From Sebaldella termitidis ATCC 33386 (GTDB lineage: Bacteria > Fusobacteriota > Fusobacteriia > Fusobacteriales > Leptotrichiaceae), in the NCBI RefSeq assembly GCF_000024405.1, contig NC_013517.1, positions 3,007,989 to 3,071,988 of the forward strand: a DNA stretch of 64,000 nt. Direction: 5' to 3'. A model generated the notes under the pieces. That model ran no database searches, was not told the origin of the DNA, and saw only the letters and a program-made list of their open reading frames with translations. Position 1 is the first letter of the stretch; every line of letters starts with the position of its first letter. The translations under genes were made by a program, and so were the position numbers. Of the stretch, positions 18,285 through 26,056 are shown one piece after another.

Positions 18285-18476
18285 CTATTTTTTTTGAAAT
18301 AGTTCTTCTATCCATAAAATTATAGCTGTTGATGCAGAAAAGTATATTATAAACCAAAACGTTAATATTAAAGGATTTTGATATCTCAAAAGCTTATCAA
18401 AAATTTCAAAAAATTTAACCTCTCTGATCAAACAAAATGATAACATTAAAAGAAACATTTTTAAAAATTCTTTCAT
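18285..18476 (-). CDS. Small membrane protein (63 aa)
   Basis: Two hydrophobic segments (residues ~4-18 and ~37-56) with basic and aromatic flanks predict an inner-membrane protein. It lies in a run of small membrane-protein genes with short gaps. I do not recognise a family. Confidence 0.5.
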   Translation of the reverse strand: MKEFLKMFLLMLSFCLIREVKFFEIFDKLLRYQNPLILTFWFIIYFSASTAIILWIEELFQKK

Positions 18477-18487
18477 TCTTCACCTCT

Positions 18488-18685
18488 CTAATTCCAGATC
18501 TTATATGCTGCATAAATAAAGATTATAAACATTGCAATCTGTGCTAATATTCTACCTAAATTTTCCGGTATAAATACTTCTTTTATGCTTTTTATATTTT
18601 TCGAATAGTCCTTTGCTTTTTCCAAATTAGCCATAGCTAATGCTATAAGAACAAAAACTATAAATGTATTTATAAAGTTTTTCAT
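18488..18685 (-). CDS. Small membrane protein (65 aa)
   Basis: An N-terminal hydrophobic stretch (FINTFIVFVLIALAMANLE) and a C-terminal one (ILAQIAMFIIFIYAAYKIW) flank a short charged linker. It sits beside another two-segment membrane protein of similar size, possibly a functional pair. No family recognised. Confidence 0.5.
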   Translation of the reverse strand: MKNFINTFIVFVLIALAMANLEKAKDYSKNIKSIKEVFIPENLGRILAQIAMFIIFIYAAYKIWN

Positions 18686-18725
18686 CTTTTAACCTTCTTC
18701 CCAGATCTTTTCTTCAGAAACTCTT

Positions 18726-18797
18726 TTAAGCAATTTCCATTTTTATTTCCTCGCCCCCTATATTCATTATTAGATACATTTCACCATGTTCGCCCAT
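18726..18797 (-). CDS. Possible 23-residue peptide
   Basis: An ATG with an excellent GGGAGG site opens a 23-codon frame (MGEHGEMYLIMNIGGEEIKM...). It fits the gap between two operon genes. The good ribosome site is the main support; it may be a leader rather than a protein gene. Confidence 0.35.
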   Translation of the reverse strand: MGEHGEMYLIMNIGGEEIKMEIA

Positions 18798-18810
18798 TTA
18801 AAATACCTCC

Positions 18811-19602
18811 CTATTTCTTTTTTAGATAATCATACTTGCCTTCTTTAAGCTCTTTCCGGAATAACTTGAAATGATTTTTATATGTATCAAGTAAATCAAA
18901 TACAAGCTTTTCATTGAGCCATACACCCTTTAATACATATCTTTCTTCAAAATCTTTTCGCCCCAAACTGTGCTTTTCCTGATGATGTTTTCTGCATAAT
19001 GTTATAAACCTTGTCTTTAGACCGTTATCAAATTCATAACCACCTATAGAGTTGGCATTATCCCAATGTTCCAAATCAACTATATAACTATTTTCAGGAT
19101 CATGTCTTTGATTACAAACAGCACATTTTCGCTCCCTTAAACATGCTATGACATACTGGTCAATCTCTTTTATAAAATGTCTTGCATGTCTTAAAATGCC
19201 TGTTCCTTTTTCTTTGAGGAATAAATTAACATCAAGATGCAGAGCCTTTTCTATTGTCCAGTTTATAAATTCACTCGCCAGTTCCATTGAAAGAACATCT
19301 TTAGATGCCCTTTCAAAAGTAAAAACTGGAATTTCTTTCAGCCGGCAGAACTCATTTTTAAGATCTATTTTTACATTTTCCCTTTCATCCCCTATTGCAT
19401 CTCCTATTTGCTTAAAGAGTATGTGTAGCAGGGCGTTTTGTTCCTGTGATAACATTGAAACCGGAATAACCCTGATAGGATAATTATTTAATTCTTCTTC
19501 CCATTCCTGAGCTTTTTTCTTTGCTTCTCTTAATTTCTTTTTTTCTACCGGAAAGAAAGCATTTATACAGTTATTTTCTCTATCTATTTCAAAATATGAC
19601 AT
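18811..19602 (-). CDS. NinB-like / HNH nuclease protein (HNHc_6 type)
   Basis: This 263-residue phage recombination-type protein has an N-terminal half like lambda NinB (MLSQEQNALLHILFKQIGDAIGD and following helices). The C-terminal half is an HNH nuclease domain: CAVCNQRHD, VDLEHWDNA and ITLCRKHHQEKHSLG supply the zinc Cys pairs and catalytic His/His. The arrangement matches putative HNHc nucleases of Firmicutes phages, thought to act on recombination intermediates. Confidence 0.75.
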   Translation of the reverse strand: MSYFEIDRENNCINAFFPVEKKKLREAKKKAQEWEEELNNYPIRVIPVSMLSQEQNALLHILFKQIGDAIGDERENVKIDLKNEFCRLKEIPVFTFERASKDVLSMELASEFINWTIEKALHLDVNLFLKEKGTGILRHARHFIKEIDQYVIACLRERKCAVCNQRHDPENSYIVDLEHWDNANSIGGYEFDNGLKTRFITLCRKHHQEKHSLGRKDFEERYVLKGVWLNEKLVFDLLDTYKNHFKLFRKELKEGKYDYLKKK

Positions 19603-19611
19603 ATAATCACC

Positions 19612-20040
19612 TTAGCTTTTATTTTCATATATATTCCCTACAATTTTTATTTCTTTTTCAATATCATTTTCTGTCCTATCATCATTTTCAGCCCTCCAAA
19701 GTACTTTTTTATCTTCATCAGATGCTTCAAAGTAAAAACCCCACATTTTTACTTTTTTAAGCGTTTGATTATATTTAGACAGTACCATATGTTCGAGTTC
19801 CCCATATCTAACTATCATTTTCCCAGCGTTTCCGTCATTGTCATGAAACTGAATAATATCTCCCTCAAATATATCTTTGCCTGTTATATCTTTTTTCATT
19901 AAAGGCTTCATAAAGATTGCATCTTCTGAACGGAATCCGCCCCATTGACCTACTACCCAGACTATTTTATCAATATAATTTACCTCTCTTACTTCACCTA
20001 ATAATTTTTTCTTTTCTATCCAAACTCTTAATTTATCCAT
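19612..20040 (-). CDS. YopX family protein
   Basis: This 142-residue protein shows YopX hallmarks: the early W, KDITGKDIFEGDIIQ in the middle and the KIVGNIYEN end. YopX proteins are common in phage early regions and their biochemical role is unknown. A second YopX gene is at 33988 in the other arm. Confidence 0.85.
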   Translation of the reverse strand: MDKLRVWIEKKKLLGEVREVNYIDKIVWVVGQWGGFRSEDAIFMKPLMKKDITGKDIFEGDIIQFHDNDGNAGKMIVRYGELEHMVLSKYNQTLKKVKMWGFYFEASDEDKKVLWRAENDDRTENDIEKEIKIVGNIYENKS

Positions 20041-20170
20041 GAATCCTCCTAACTTTTATTTTCTCCCTGACTCTTCTTTTTCTATTCTGCCTGTATATTT
20101 TGTAAGTCTGGCATTGCCATTTATGGACACATACCGGACACATTTCATTCATTACAGTACACGGTGTCAT
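20033..20170 (-). CDS. Small Cys-rich basic protein (45 aa)
   Basis: The ATG overlaps the preceding stop (ATGA) and the frame ends inside the YopX start region. The product has CPVC, a nearby QC and an earlier Cys, followed by an Arg/Lys-rich C-terminus (RQNRKRRVREKIKVRR). This suggests a small zinc-binding nucleic-acid protein. No family assigned. Confidence 0.55.
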   Translation of the reverse strand: MTPCTVMNEMCPVCVHKWQCQTYKIYRQNRKRRVREKIKVRRIHG

Positions 20171-20337
20171 TTTTTCCCCCTGACATCATTCAATTCATTT
20201 AAATGTCTTTTTAGCACATTCAAAGTATTTTCTGCTGTTTTTATTATTTTTTCTTGTGTTCTCATATTATGTAAACAATAAGATATTTCACTTTCTATTT
20301 CTCTATTTGTCATATTTTTTATTAATTTTTCTGGCAT
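20167..20337 (-). CDS. Small helical protein (56 aa)
   Basis: An ATG preceded by GAGGTGAG encodes a 56-residue mostly helical protein (MTNREIESEISYCLHNMRTQEK). It couples by ATGA overlap to the Cys-rich gene downstream. Function unknown. Confidence 0.55.
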   Translation of the reverse strand: MPEKLIKNMTNREIESEISYCLHNMRTQEKIIKTAENTLNVLKRHLNELNDVRGKK

Positions 20338-20341
20338 TGTC

Positions 20342-20746
20342 TCACCTCATTCTTTCTAATAAATACTTATTTTTTATGTACATGTCTTTCTCTCTGAGTT
20401 TCTTCTCATTCTCCAAAAAATATCCTTCTTTCTGAAGATCTATTATTATTTTTCTCCTGAAGTTTCTTATTGTTGAAATTGCCGGAATTTTCTTTTTAAA
20501 CTCTTGAGGAGTTATTTTATTAATATCTATATTCTTTGCTCGCATTAAGTAAAGCAGTAATTCCGTGTCAGGTGCATTATGTTCAAATACTATTTCTGGA
20601 TGCATCACAATTATTTTTTTTAATTCTGTATCTCTTGGATAACCACTATTTACATGATCACGTACCACTTGCCGTCCATAAAGGTCATTTTTTATTGTTT
20701 TTAGATCTCTGAAAAATTCATCTTTTTCATCTACTTGAATTGCCAT
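20342..20746 (-). CDS. Hypothetical protein, helical, DNA-binding-like
   Basis: The start MAIQVDEK at 20746 is preferred because GGGAGCTGATA precedes it. The 134-residue protein is Lys/Arg/Ile-rich. The second half (ISTIRNFRRKIIIDLQKEGYFL) reads like a small winged-helix ending. It lies in a replication/recombination operon and may bind DNA, but I recognise no family. Confidence 0.55.
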   Translation of the reverse strand: MAIQVDEKDEFFRDLKTIKNDLYGRQVVRDHVNSGYPRDTELKKIIVMHPEIVFEHNAPDTELLLYLMRAKNIDINKITPQEFKKKIPAISTIRNFRRKIIIDLQKEGYFLENEKKLREKDMYIKNKYLLERMR

Positions 20747-20750
20747 ATTA

Positions 20751-20876
20751 TCAGCTCCCATTCATAAAAGCTGCCATTGCTAATATTACTATTGCAAATT
20801 TAGTCCATGTATAATCCTTTAATAAATATATACCTACTACAGCAGCTATCATCACACCAATGTTATTAATTGACAT
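20751..20876 (-). CDS. Small membrane protein (41 aa)
   Basis: The product has two hydrophobic segments separated by LLKDYTWTK. The start at 20876 is chosen over an ATG at 20888 because of the GGGAAG upstream. It lies immediately after the methyltransferase stop. Holin-like in size, but function unknown. Confidence 0.5.
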   Translation of the reverse strand: MSINNIGVMIAAVVGIYLLKDYTWTKFAIVILAMAAFMNGS

Positions 20877-20889
20877 AAAACTTCCCATT

Positions 20890-22008
20890 TTAAAATAACT
20901 TATACTCTCCTATTTCTTCTTCCAAAAACAAACTTTTAAATATTGCTTCCGGTACATTTACAACTATGCTATTACCTGCCTGTTTGTATAATTGTGTGTC
21001 ACTCATCCCAAGTGCTTTTACTTTGTCAAAATCATTATCAGTAAATCCCATAAGTCTGAAACATTCGTGGGGTGTCAGTCTCCTTATTCTATAATCTGTA
21101 AAAATTTTAGGTGGATCTTTATAATCTGTTGAAGTTAAACTTCCTATTGTTCCACTTGGACTATATATCCTTCCTCTTTGAACTCCGTGACCGTCCAATA
21201 ATCCTACTAAATACAATCCTGTTTTTGCTCCAAGTCCTCCACCTTGTGAACTTAATGTCACAGATACATCAGGCATATAAATTCTTTCCCCTTGGCTATT
21301 TTTTTCAGATAAACTCCCTATTAAATTTACTTTTTCTAAGTTTTCTATTTCTAGTATTTTGTCTTTGTATTTTTCTATAAATGCTTTAGTCTTTTCTTCA
21401 TTTATAAAATACTTTTCATCTACTTCTTTTTCTAATAGATCCTTGAGTAATATATTTAATTTTTTCGGTCCTGGAAAGTTATATTTTACTTTATCATCAA
21501 GTATACTCAGACAGAACAGCCTTTCACGGTTTTGAGGTATCTCATAATTTAAAGCATTCAATACTTTATAAAAGTTTTTATAGCCTAGTTTTTCTAAAAA
21601 TACTAAATAATTCTGAAATTCCCATCTGTGGTTTTTACTCAAAATATTAGCTACATTTTCTAATAACAAATATTTTGGTAGTTTCTTTCTCTCTTTGTAA
21701 TTTTCTAAAAGTCTCAATACTTCTAACAAAAGTCCTGAACGTGTTCCTTCTTGTATTCCTTGGTGTTTGCCGGCTATCGAAATATCCTGACATGGTGAAC
21801 CATATATCAGAAGATCTGTTTCAGGCAGCTCTTTTATTTTTTCAATATCTCCCAAGTTAGGAGTTAAAAAGTCATTGTGAATTGCTCGGTATGAATCTAT
21901 AGCGAATCTGTCAATCTCTGAAAAAGCAATGACTTTATGATGTATATTTAATTTTTCAAGTGCTTTTCTTGGTGATCCTATGCCTGCAAATAATTCAATG
22001 ACTTTCAT
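20890..22008 (-). CDS. DNA cytosine-5 methyltransferase
   Basis: This 372-residue enzyme has all core m5C motifs: I FAGIGSPRKAL (residues 7-17), IV GSPCQD with catalytic Cys73, VI LLLENV, VIII QNRERLF and X KQAGNSIVVNV. The target-recognition region lies between motifs VIII and IX. No restriction endonuclease gene is adjacent, so it is an orphan phage methyltransferase, probably protecting phage DNA or marking its own sites. The recognition sequence cannot be read from sequence. Confidence 0.9.
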   Translation of the reverse strand: MKVIELFAGIGSPRKALEKLNIHHKVIAFSEIDRFAIDSYRAIHNDFLTPNLGDIEKIKELPETDLLIYGSPCQDISIAGKHQGIQEGTRSGLLLEVLRLLENYKERKKLPKYLLLENVANILSKNHRWEFQNYLVFLEKLGYKNFYKVLNALNYEIPQNRERLFCLSILDDKVKYNFPGPKKLNILLKDLLEKEVDEKYFINEEKTKAFIEKYKDKILEIENLEKVNLIGSLSEKNSQGERIYMPDVSVTLSSQGGGLGAKTGLYLVGLLDGHGVQRGRIYSPSGTIGSLTSTDYKDPPKIFTDYRIRRLTPHECFRLMGFTDNDFDKVKALGMSDTQLYKQAGNSIVVNVPEAIFKSLFLEEEIGEYKLF

Positions 22009-22019
22009 ATTTCCTCCTA

Positions 22020-22535
22020 CTAATAATTTTCTTTAAATAATTTTAATACCTGATGTTCTTTGTCTAAATTAAATATATCTTCTATCTCATATCTATAATT
22101 AGTCCTTAGTTTTTTTTGATTTATTAATATTCCTATCTCAGCACATTCAATTGCTTTAATTGATTTTTTCCCTGTTCTCAGTAAAAATTTTTCAAGTTCA
22201 TGAGTAGTTACTAAGTAAGTTTTTTCCAGTTCTCTAAAGTTTATAATGAAAGCTTTTACACTATTTTCAAAATCACCAAGTTTTTTAAAGCTTTCTAACT
22301 GATTATAGGCACTTTTATTTAAACTATATGTTTTTCCCTGTGTTGTTTTTAGCTCTAATAAATAAAGATATGGAGCTTTAAACATAAAACAATCACATAC
22401 ATTCCGTGGGGTAAATCTTGAAAATTCACCAGCATTTGCACCGCCAAAATTCGCACTATCTTTAAACCTATAAAAAAGTATATTTTGAGGTACTGAGGCT
22501 TTTATATCAGCCTCAAACCTCTTACCCACATTCAT
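22020..22535 (-). CDS. RecU-like Holliday junction resolvase
   Basis: This 171-residue protein has the start chosen at MNVGKRFE, one base after the upstream stop. It has the RecU layout: GKRFEADIKAS at the N-terminus, YRFKDSANFGG, then NVCDCFMFKAPYLYLLELKTT with the Asp...Glu-x-Lys nuclease core, and a Gln-containing helix after it. Phage RecU-type enzymes resolve recombination intermediates before packaging. Confidence 0.75.
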   Translation of the reverse strand: MNVGKRFEADIKASVPQNILFYRFKDSANFGGANAGEFSRFTPRNVCDCFMFKAPYLYLLELKTTQGKTYSLNKSAYNQLESFKKLGDFENSVKAFIINFRELEKTYLVTTHELEKFLLRTGKKSIKAIECAEIGILINQKKLRTNYRYEIEDIFNLDKEHQVLKLFKENY

Positions 22536-22536
22536 T

Positions 22537-23688
22537 TTATTCACTACCTTTTGCATGCATACTGATACCTGAACCACCTATTAATACTGTACTTGTACTT
22601 TTAGTTTTTTTAGTCTCTGTTTCTTGATATTCCAAAGTTGCTCCGTAAATTCGATCTTTCCCTTTTTTCGTTACTCTTATTTTGCCTTCAAAAATTAATT
22701 GTATTATTAGCTGTGTGCATTCTTTTGATTTTATATCAACCAGCTTTTGAAGCAATGTAGGTCTAAACTCGTAAGGTGTGTTTTTCGATAGAAATAAAAG
22801 TATCTTTTTCTTTTTATCTTCCAGATCTTCTATTTCTTCATCACTTATCATTGCCTGTAATTCCTCATCTGTCATTGCATTTCCTTTTATTTCAGCAATA
22901 TCTTTTTTGGCTTTTATTTCTGTTATTACTGTTACTGTTTCGTCTTTTCCGCTTGCAAGATCATAACCAATCATTAGCGGACCATATTCACCATTCTCAA
23001 TTCTCGTGATAGTTCTATCTATTTTTCCTTTTGCTATTTTAATTATCTTTTCTATTGCAGTAGCATTTAGAAAACTTGATTTTTCAACTATACCCTTAAT
23101 CATATTTATAACTAATTTTGTTTTCTTTAGTTGTATAGCTACTACCAAACAATCAGCTATTTCTTCTATTACATCATCTTCATGTTTTGTCCAGAATGAT
23201 GTTCTTCTTTTATTTACAGCTTCTTGCAATTCTTGTATTTCCTCAAATAATTTACCTTCCTGTGCTTTTTCTCCAAAAAAGCTTTTTATATATTTCAGTT
23301 TTGCTCTATATTCTGAATCTAGTATAATTTCATCTCTTTCTTTTGAACCAAATAATTTACCAGAATTTACAGACTTTATAATTCTATTGATAATGTCATG
23401 AAAATCCTTAGATGTTTCTATATTTCTTACAGCTAAAATATCATTGAATCTTGCTGTAAAATCATCTTCTGTCATATTTTCTGTTTGAAAATCATCAAGG
23501 AAATTATGATATATTATTTCAGCTATTTTCTTTTGACTGAATACTACAGTTAATTGTAAATCAGATCTTTTCCATCCAAATTTCAATTTTCCAGATTGAT
23601 CGTTATTTATGTCAAAATCACTATGATTTAAATTATATTGTGATTCACACATCCCTATTATAAAGTCTCTCATTTCATTACTTATCAT
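22537..23688 (-). CDS. Protein with embedded MazG-like NTP pyrophosphohydrolase domain
   Basis: This is a 383-residue multidomain protein. Residues 149-179 give the MazG metal-binding pattern E150-x-x-E153 ... E176-x-x-D179 with the proper spacing of 22. A YDLASGKDETV segment follows at ~245, and the C-terminus (~300-360) looks like a winged helix (TPYEFRPTLLQKLVDIKSKECT...GKIRVTKKG). MazG domains hydrolyse non-canonical or alarmone nucleotides. The N-terminal ~140 residues are unrecognised. Placement in the replication operon suggests nucleotide-pool control. Confidence 0.6.
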   Translation of the reverse strand: MISNEMRDFIIGMCESQYNLNHSDFDINNDQSGKLKFGWKRSDLQLTVVFSQKKIAEIIYHNFLDDFQTENMTEDDFTARFNDILAVRNIETSKDFHDIINRIIKSVNSGKLFGSKERDEIILDSEYRAKLKYIKSFFGEKAQEGKLFEEIQELQEAVNKRRTSFWTKHEDDVIEEIADCLVVAIQLKKTKLVINMIKGIVEKSSFLNATAIEKIIKIAKGKIDRTITRIENGEYGPLMIGYDLASGKDETVTVITEIKAKKDIAEIKGNAMTDEELQAMISDEEIEDLEDKKKKILLFLSKNTPYEFRPTLLQKLVDIKSKECTQLIIQLIFEGKIRVTKKGKDRIYGATLEYQETETKKTKSTSTVLIGGSGISMHAKGSE

Positions 23689-23705
23689 ATTTTTATCACT
23701 CCCTA

Positions 23706-23891
23706 TTATTTATATTTTCCTTTTTTATTTAGTGTTTCTTTTATATCTTTGAATAGTTTTATTTGTTCCTTGTATTCTTTTAGATTCTCCGGCTGCCTAA
23801 GCTTAAATAAGTAAATTGACAAGCCGTCTTTTTCTGCTGTATATTCTTGATGTAATGCTGCTAACTTTGCATCTTCCTCAGACTTAAACAC
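23706..23891 (-). CDS. Small helical protein (61 aa)
   Basis: A charged helical protein of 61 residues lies between the helicase-loader-like gene and the MazG-domain gene, overlapping the former by one base. No motif recognised. Confidence 0.5.
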   Translation of the reverse strand: MFKSEEDAKLAALHQEYTAEKDGLSIYLFKLRQPENLKEYKEQIKLFKDIKETLNKKGKYK

Positions 23892-24418
23892 TAGATTACC
23901 TCTTTTCCAAAAAACTGATTTTCTATCATAAGAGTAACTTTATTTTCTATTACGTCATATCCTTTCTGCTGTCTTTCATACTTGCTGTTAAAGCTATTTC
24001 TTATCTGTGCTTTAAATGTTCCTATATCATCATCTTTTAAGTGTCTAGCATCATGTTTATTGTTTAGATAAATCTCTCTGCCTATTTCTCCATATTCCTG
24101 ATATATAGCAGCTTCCATATTGTCTGCCCCTAATCTACGCACTAAGTACATAAACCTTTCAGCAAACTCCTGCCCTATATTTTGTTTTTCCATTTCTGGA
24201 TTTAATAAAGTCATTAGATGGGCTATGCTTGGAGTACCGAAAGTATGTTTATGTAATAATTCAATAACTTTAACCTGCACAATCCTAGATTCATATTTTT
24301 TTAGTGAATAATACCAAGTGTCTATTTTTTGTGCTATTCTTTCATCATCTTCCGGAACAAAATCCTTATATTCATTTCCTATCGCATAAATTACTTCTTT
24401 TACTTCTTCACGTGTCAT
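23891..24418 (-). CDS. G39P-like replicative helicase loader
   Basis: This 175-residue protein has an N-terminal helical domain DERIAQKIDTWYYSLKKYESRIVQVKVIELLHKHTFGTPSIAHLMTLL. That matches the loader/inhibitor family of SPP1 G39P: a Trp-containing helix, a tyrosine-rich turn and a final ...P-x-I-A-x-L. The C-terminus is flexible. Such proteins bring the host DnaB helicase to the phage origin. It overlaps the initiator gene by four bases, consistent with joint function. Confidence 0.7.
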   Translation of the reverse strand: MTREEVKEVIYAIGNEYKDFVPEDDERIAQKIDTWYYSLKKYESRIVQVKVIELLHKHTFGTPSIAHLMTLLNPEMEKQNIGQEFAERFMYLVRRLGADNMEAAIYQEYGEIGREIYLNNKHDARHLKDDDIGTFKAQIRNSFNSKYERQQKGYDVIENKVTLMIENQFFGKEVI

Positions 24419-25269
24419 AATTCCATAAGCCTCCTGAATTTATCATTTGTTTTTTTGCTTTCTTTACTCTCATAATTTTTCTGTCTTATCTTCTCAAAAC
24501 TGCTAGCAGTTACTAAAAAATCAAATGTTGCTCTAAAATCATTTACCTCACCTCTTAGGAATTTAGAATTCCTTATCATTCCCATAACTTCTAAAAACCT
24601 TTCTAGTCCATGTTTTTTTATTCTTGCATTTAAATTACTTAATCTTTTTCCGTCTATTTTATCTATTTTAGGCAAGTCCAATTCATTAGCTAAACTATTC
24701 CATTCTTCCTGTACTTTTTGGATATTATCTTTAGATAATATCTTTTTATTATTTATATTATTATTATTTAAATTATATATATTCTGTGTAACAATTTTGT
24801 TACCGGTACCGTCCTCAATATTGTTACCCGTACCAGTAACATTTTTGTTACCGGTAACGTTTGTGTTACTGGTGTACTCTTTATAATTTCTTTCATTTAC
24901 TGTTACTGTTGTTTCATCTCCATCCTCTGTCTTTTCTTTTATACAGTATGTCTTTATTGTCTTTTTCTCTTCGTGACTTTGTAAATCCTCTAAATAGGTT
25001 TTATATGATTCTTCAGCATATAGCCGTCTCTCTTCTGTTACATTTCCTTTTTCCAAAGCAATCATATATAAGTACCCTTTTTTAATTAAAGAACCTATTA
25101 ACCTTGACATGCTTTTTTCATGCTTCCCTAGTATTTTAGAAAAATACGAATTTGTCGCATAACAATATCCTGCATTGTTATTCCCTAACTCTTTTATTAA
25201 CATGTATAATCTAAATTCACCATCTTTCAACTCTTTATCATTAAGAGCCTTATATATAAATTGATTCAT
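24415..25269 (-). CDS. Replication initiator (winged-helix, DnaD/O-like)
   Basis: This is a 284-residue protein. Residues ~10-75 form a winged helix (DGEFRLYMLIKELGNNNAGYCYATNSYFSKILGKHEKSMSRLI...KKGYLY). A low-complexity Asn/Thr/Gly linker lies at ~135-175 and is encoded by the iteron block. A helical C-terminal domain (~185-270, FLEVMGMIRNSKFLRGEVNDFRATFDFLV) resembles DnaD-type or phage initiator ends. Together with the downstream helicase loader it forms a lambda O/P-like replication pair. Confidence 0.7.
   Translation of the reverse strand: MNQFIYKALNDKELKDGEFRLYMLIKELGNNNAGYCYATNSYFSKILGKHEKSMSRLIGSLIKKGYLYMIALEKGNVTEERRLYAEESYKTYLEDLQSHEEKKTIKTYCIKEKTEDGDETTVTVNERNYKEYTSNTNVTGNKNVTGTGNNIEDGTGNKIVTQNIYNLNNNNINNKKILSKDNIQKVQEEWNSLANELDLPKIDKIDGKRLSNLNARIKKHGLERFLEVMGMIRNSKFLRGEVNDFRATFDFLVTASSFEKIRQKNYESKESKKTNDKFRRLMEL
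24721..24873. repeat. Candidate prophage replication origin: iterons, AT-rich tract, palindrome
   Basis: GTTACC(C/G)GT-type repeats occur at 24799-24808, 24823-24832 and 24847-24858 (the last is the full palindrome GTTACCGGTAAC), with GTTACTGGT forms at 24832-24840 (inverted) and 24865-24873. Next to them lies a ~45-bp nearly pure A/T tract (24743-24785) and the 10-2-10 palindrome GATATTATCT/AGATAATATC (24721-24742). All are inside the initiator gene, as in the lambda O gene. Confidence 0.6.
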
Positions 25270-25304
25270 AGAATCATCACTTCCTATTTCATATTTTTAA
25301 TAAT

Positions 25305-25332
25305 TTGATTTTTTATATAAATGTGTTATAAT
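25305..25332 (+). promoter_or_regulatory. Sigma70-type promoter
   Basis: TTGATT (25305-25310), a 16-bp spacer and TATAAT (25327-25332) point rightward into a region without a protein gene for ~190 bases. Confidence 0.6.
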
Positions 25333-25338
25333 TTAGTT

Positions 25339-25445
25339 GATTAAAACATTGTAGCCCTTTATGGGCTTTTTTTATTTCCCCAGAATAAGCAAACTGGGGT
25401 AACATATATAGTGAGGTTGAATGGTAGTCACCTCACTTTTATTTT
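25339..25445 (+). ncRNA. Candidate short structured transcript with three stem-loops
   Basis: Downstream of the promoter are three consecutive hairpins: AGCCC/GGGCT (25353-25367) followed by T7; CCCCAG/CTGGGG (25378-25399); and GTGAGGT/ACCTCAC (25411-25436) followed by TTTTATTTT. No frame of useful length runs through. It could be a small RNA, an attenuator-like leader, or stacked terminators between divergent units. The first hairpin itself looks like a terminator, giving a ~35-nt RNA unless read through. Confidence 0.4.
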
Positions 25446-25522
25446 ATTTTGCTTATTTTTTCTATATCACTTCCTTTCATGATATAATTGATCTGTTACA
25501 ATAAAACACCATAGGAGGTTTT

Positions 25523-25687
25523 ATGTACGTAAATATCATGCGTGATGACGAAGGTGTTAAGTTTATTCTCTTAGATGACAATAAAGAAGTGTTCTATACT
25601 TCTCATGGATTCACAGATATTGATGAGTGTGAAGCTGTCATTGAAAAAATCAAAGAAAATAAAACTTTCGTCAAATGGTTACCTTAG
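25523..25687 (+). CDS. Small protein of unknown function (54 aa), opposite to its neighbours
   Basis: This plus-strand gene sits inside the minus-strand arm. The ATG follows AGGAGG, a TATAAT lies at 25493-25498, and an intrinsic terminator follows directly. The 54-residue acidic product (MYVNIMRDDEGVKFILLDDNKE...) has a beta-beta-alpha feel and ends FVKWLP. A complete private promoter/terminator set suggests expression in the lysogen. No family recognised. Confidence 0.65.
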   Translation: MYVNIMRDDEGVKFILLDDNKEVFYTSHGFTDIDECEAVIEKIKENKTFVKWLP

Positions 25688-25693
25688 TATTTA

Positions 25694-25722
25694 TTCAGGA
25701 GCTGCAACTCCTGAATTTTTTT
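25694..25722 (+). terminator. Intrinsic terminator
   Basis: TTCAGGAG-CTGCAA-CTCCTGAA followed by T7, directly after the small plus-strand gene and touching the convergent gene's stop. Confidence 0.9.
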
Positions 25723-25957
25723 ACTTTAAAAATAGTTTTACCATGATGAAAATTAACAGAATAGCAGTATTAGAAATTGTAAATATTTTATAAATCCTAA
25801 ATATTTTATCAGAGCTTTTTTGTATATTTTTTATTACTCTTATTTCACGTTCTAGGATTTTAGCCTGTTTATCATGCCTATCATGTTCATAATCTTTTAG
25901 TATTTTGTCAGCCTGAATTTTTAGTATACACTCATGTATTCCGCCAACTAACCCCAT
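25721..25957 (-). CDS. Small protein with C-terminal membrane anchor
   Basis: The ~78-residue product has a charged helical body (KILKDYEHDRHDKQAKILEREIRVIKNIQ) and a C-terminal hydrophobic anchor (ISNTAILLIFIMVKLFLK), so it faces the cytoplasm. The start is uncertain: ATG 25957 or an in-frame TTG at 25981. Function unknown. Confidence 0.5.
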   Translation of the reverse strand: MGLVGGIHECILKIQADKILKDYEHDRHDKQAKILEREIRVIKNIQKSSDKIFRIYKIFTISNTAILLIFIMVKLFLK

Positions 25958-26056
25958 ATCTATTTCACCATCTTTTTCCAAAGTATCTAAAATTTTAAAA
26001 AGCTTTTTTTATATTCTTAGTTTCTATTATCACTCTTTCTCCTTTCCTTTAGTTAT

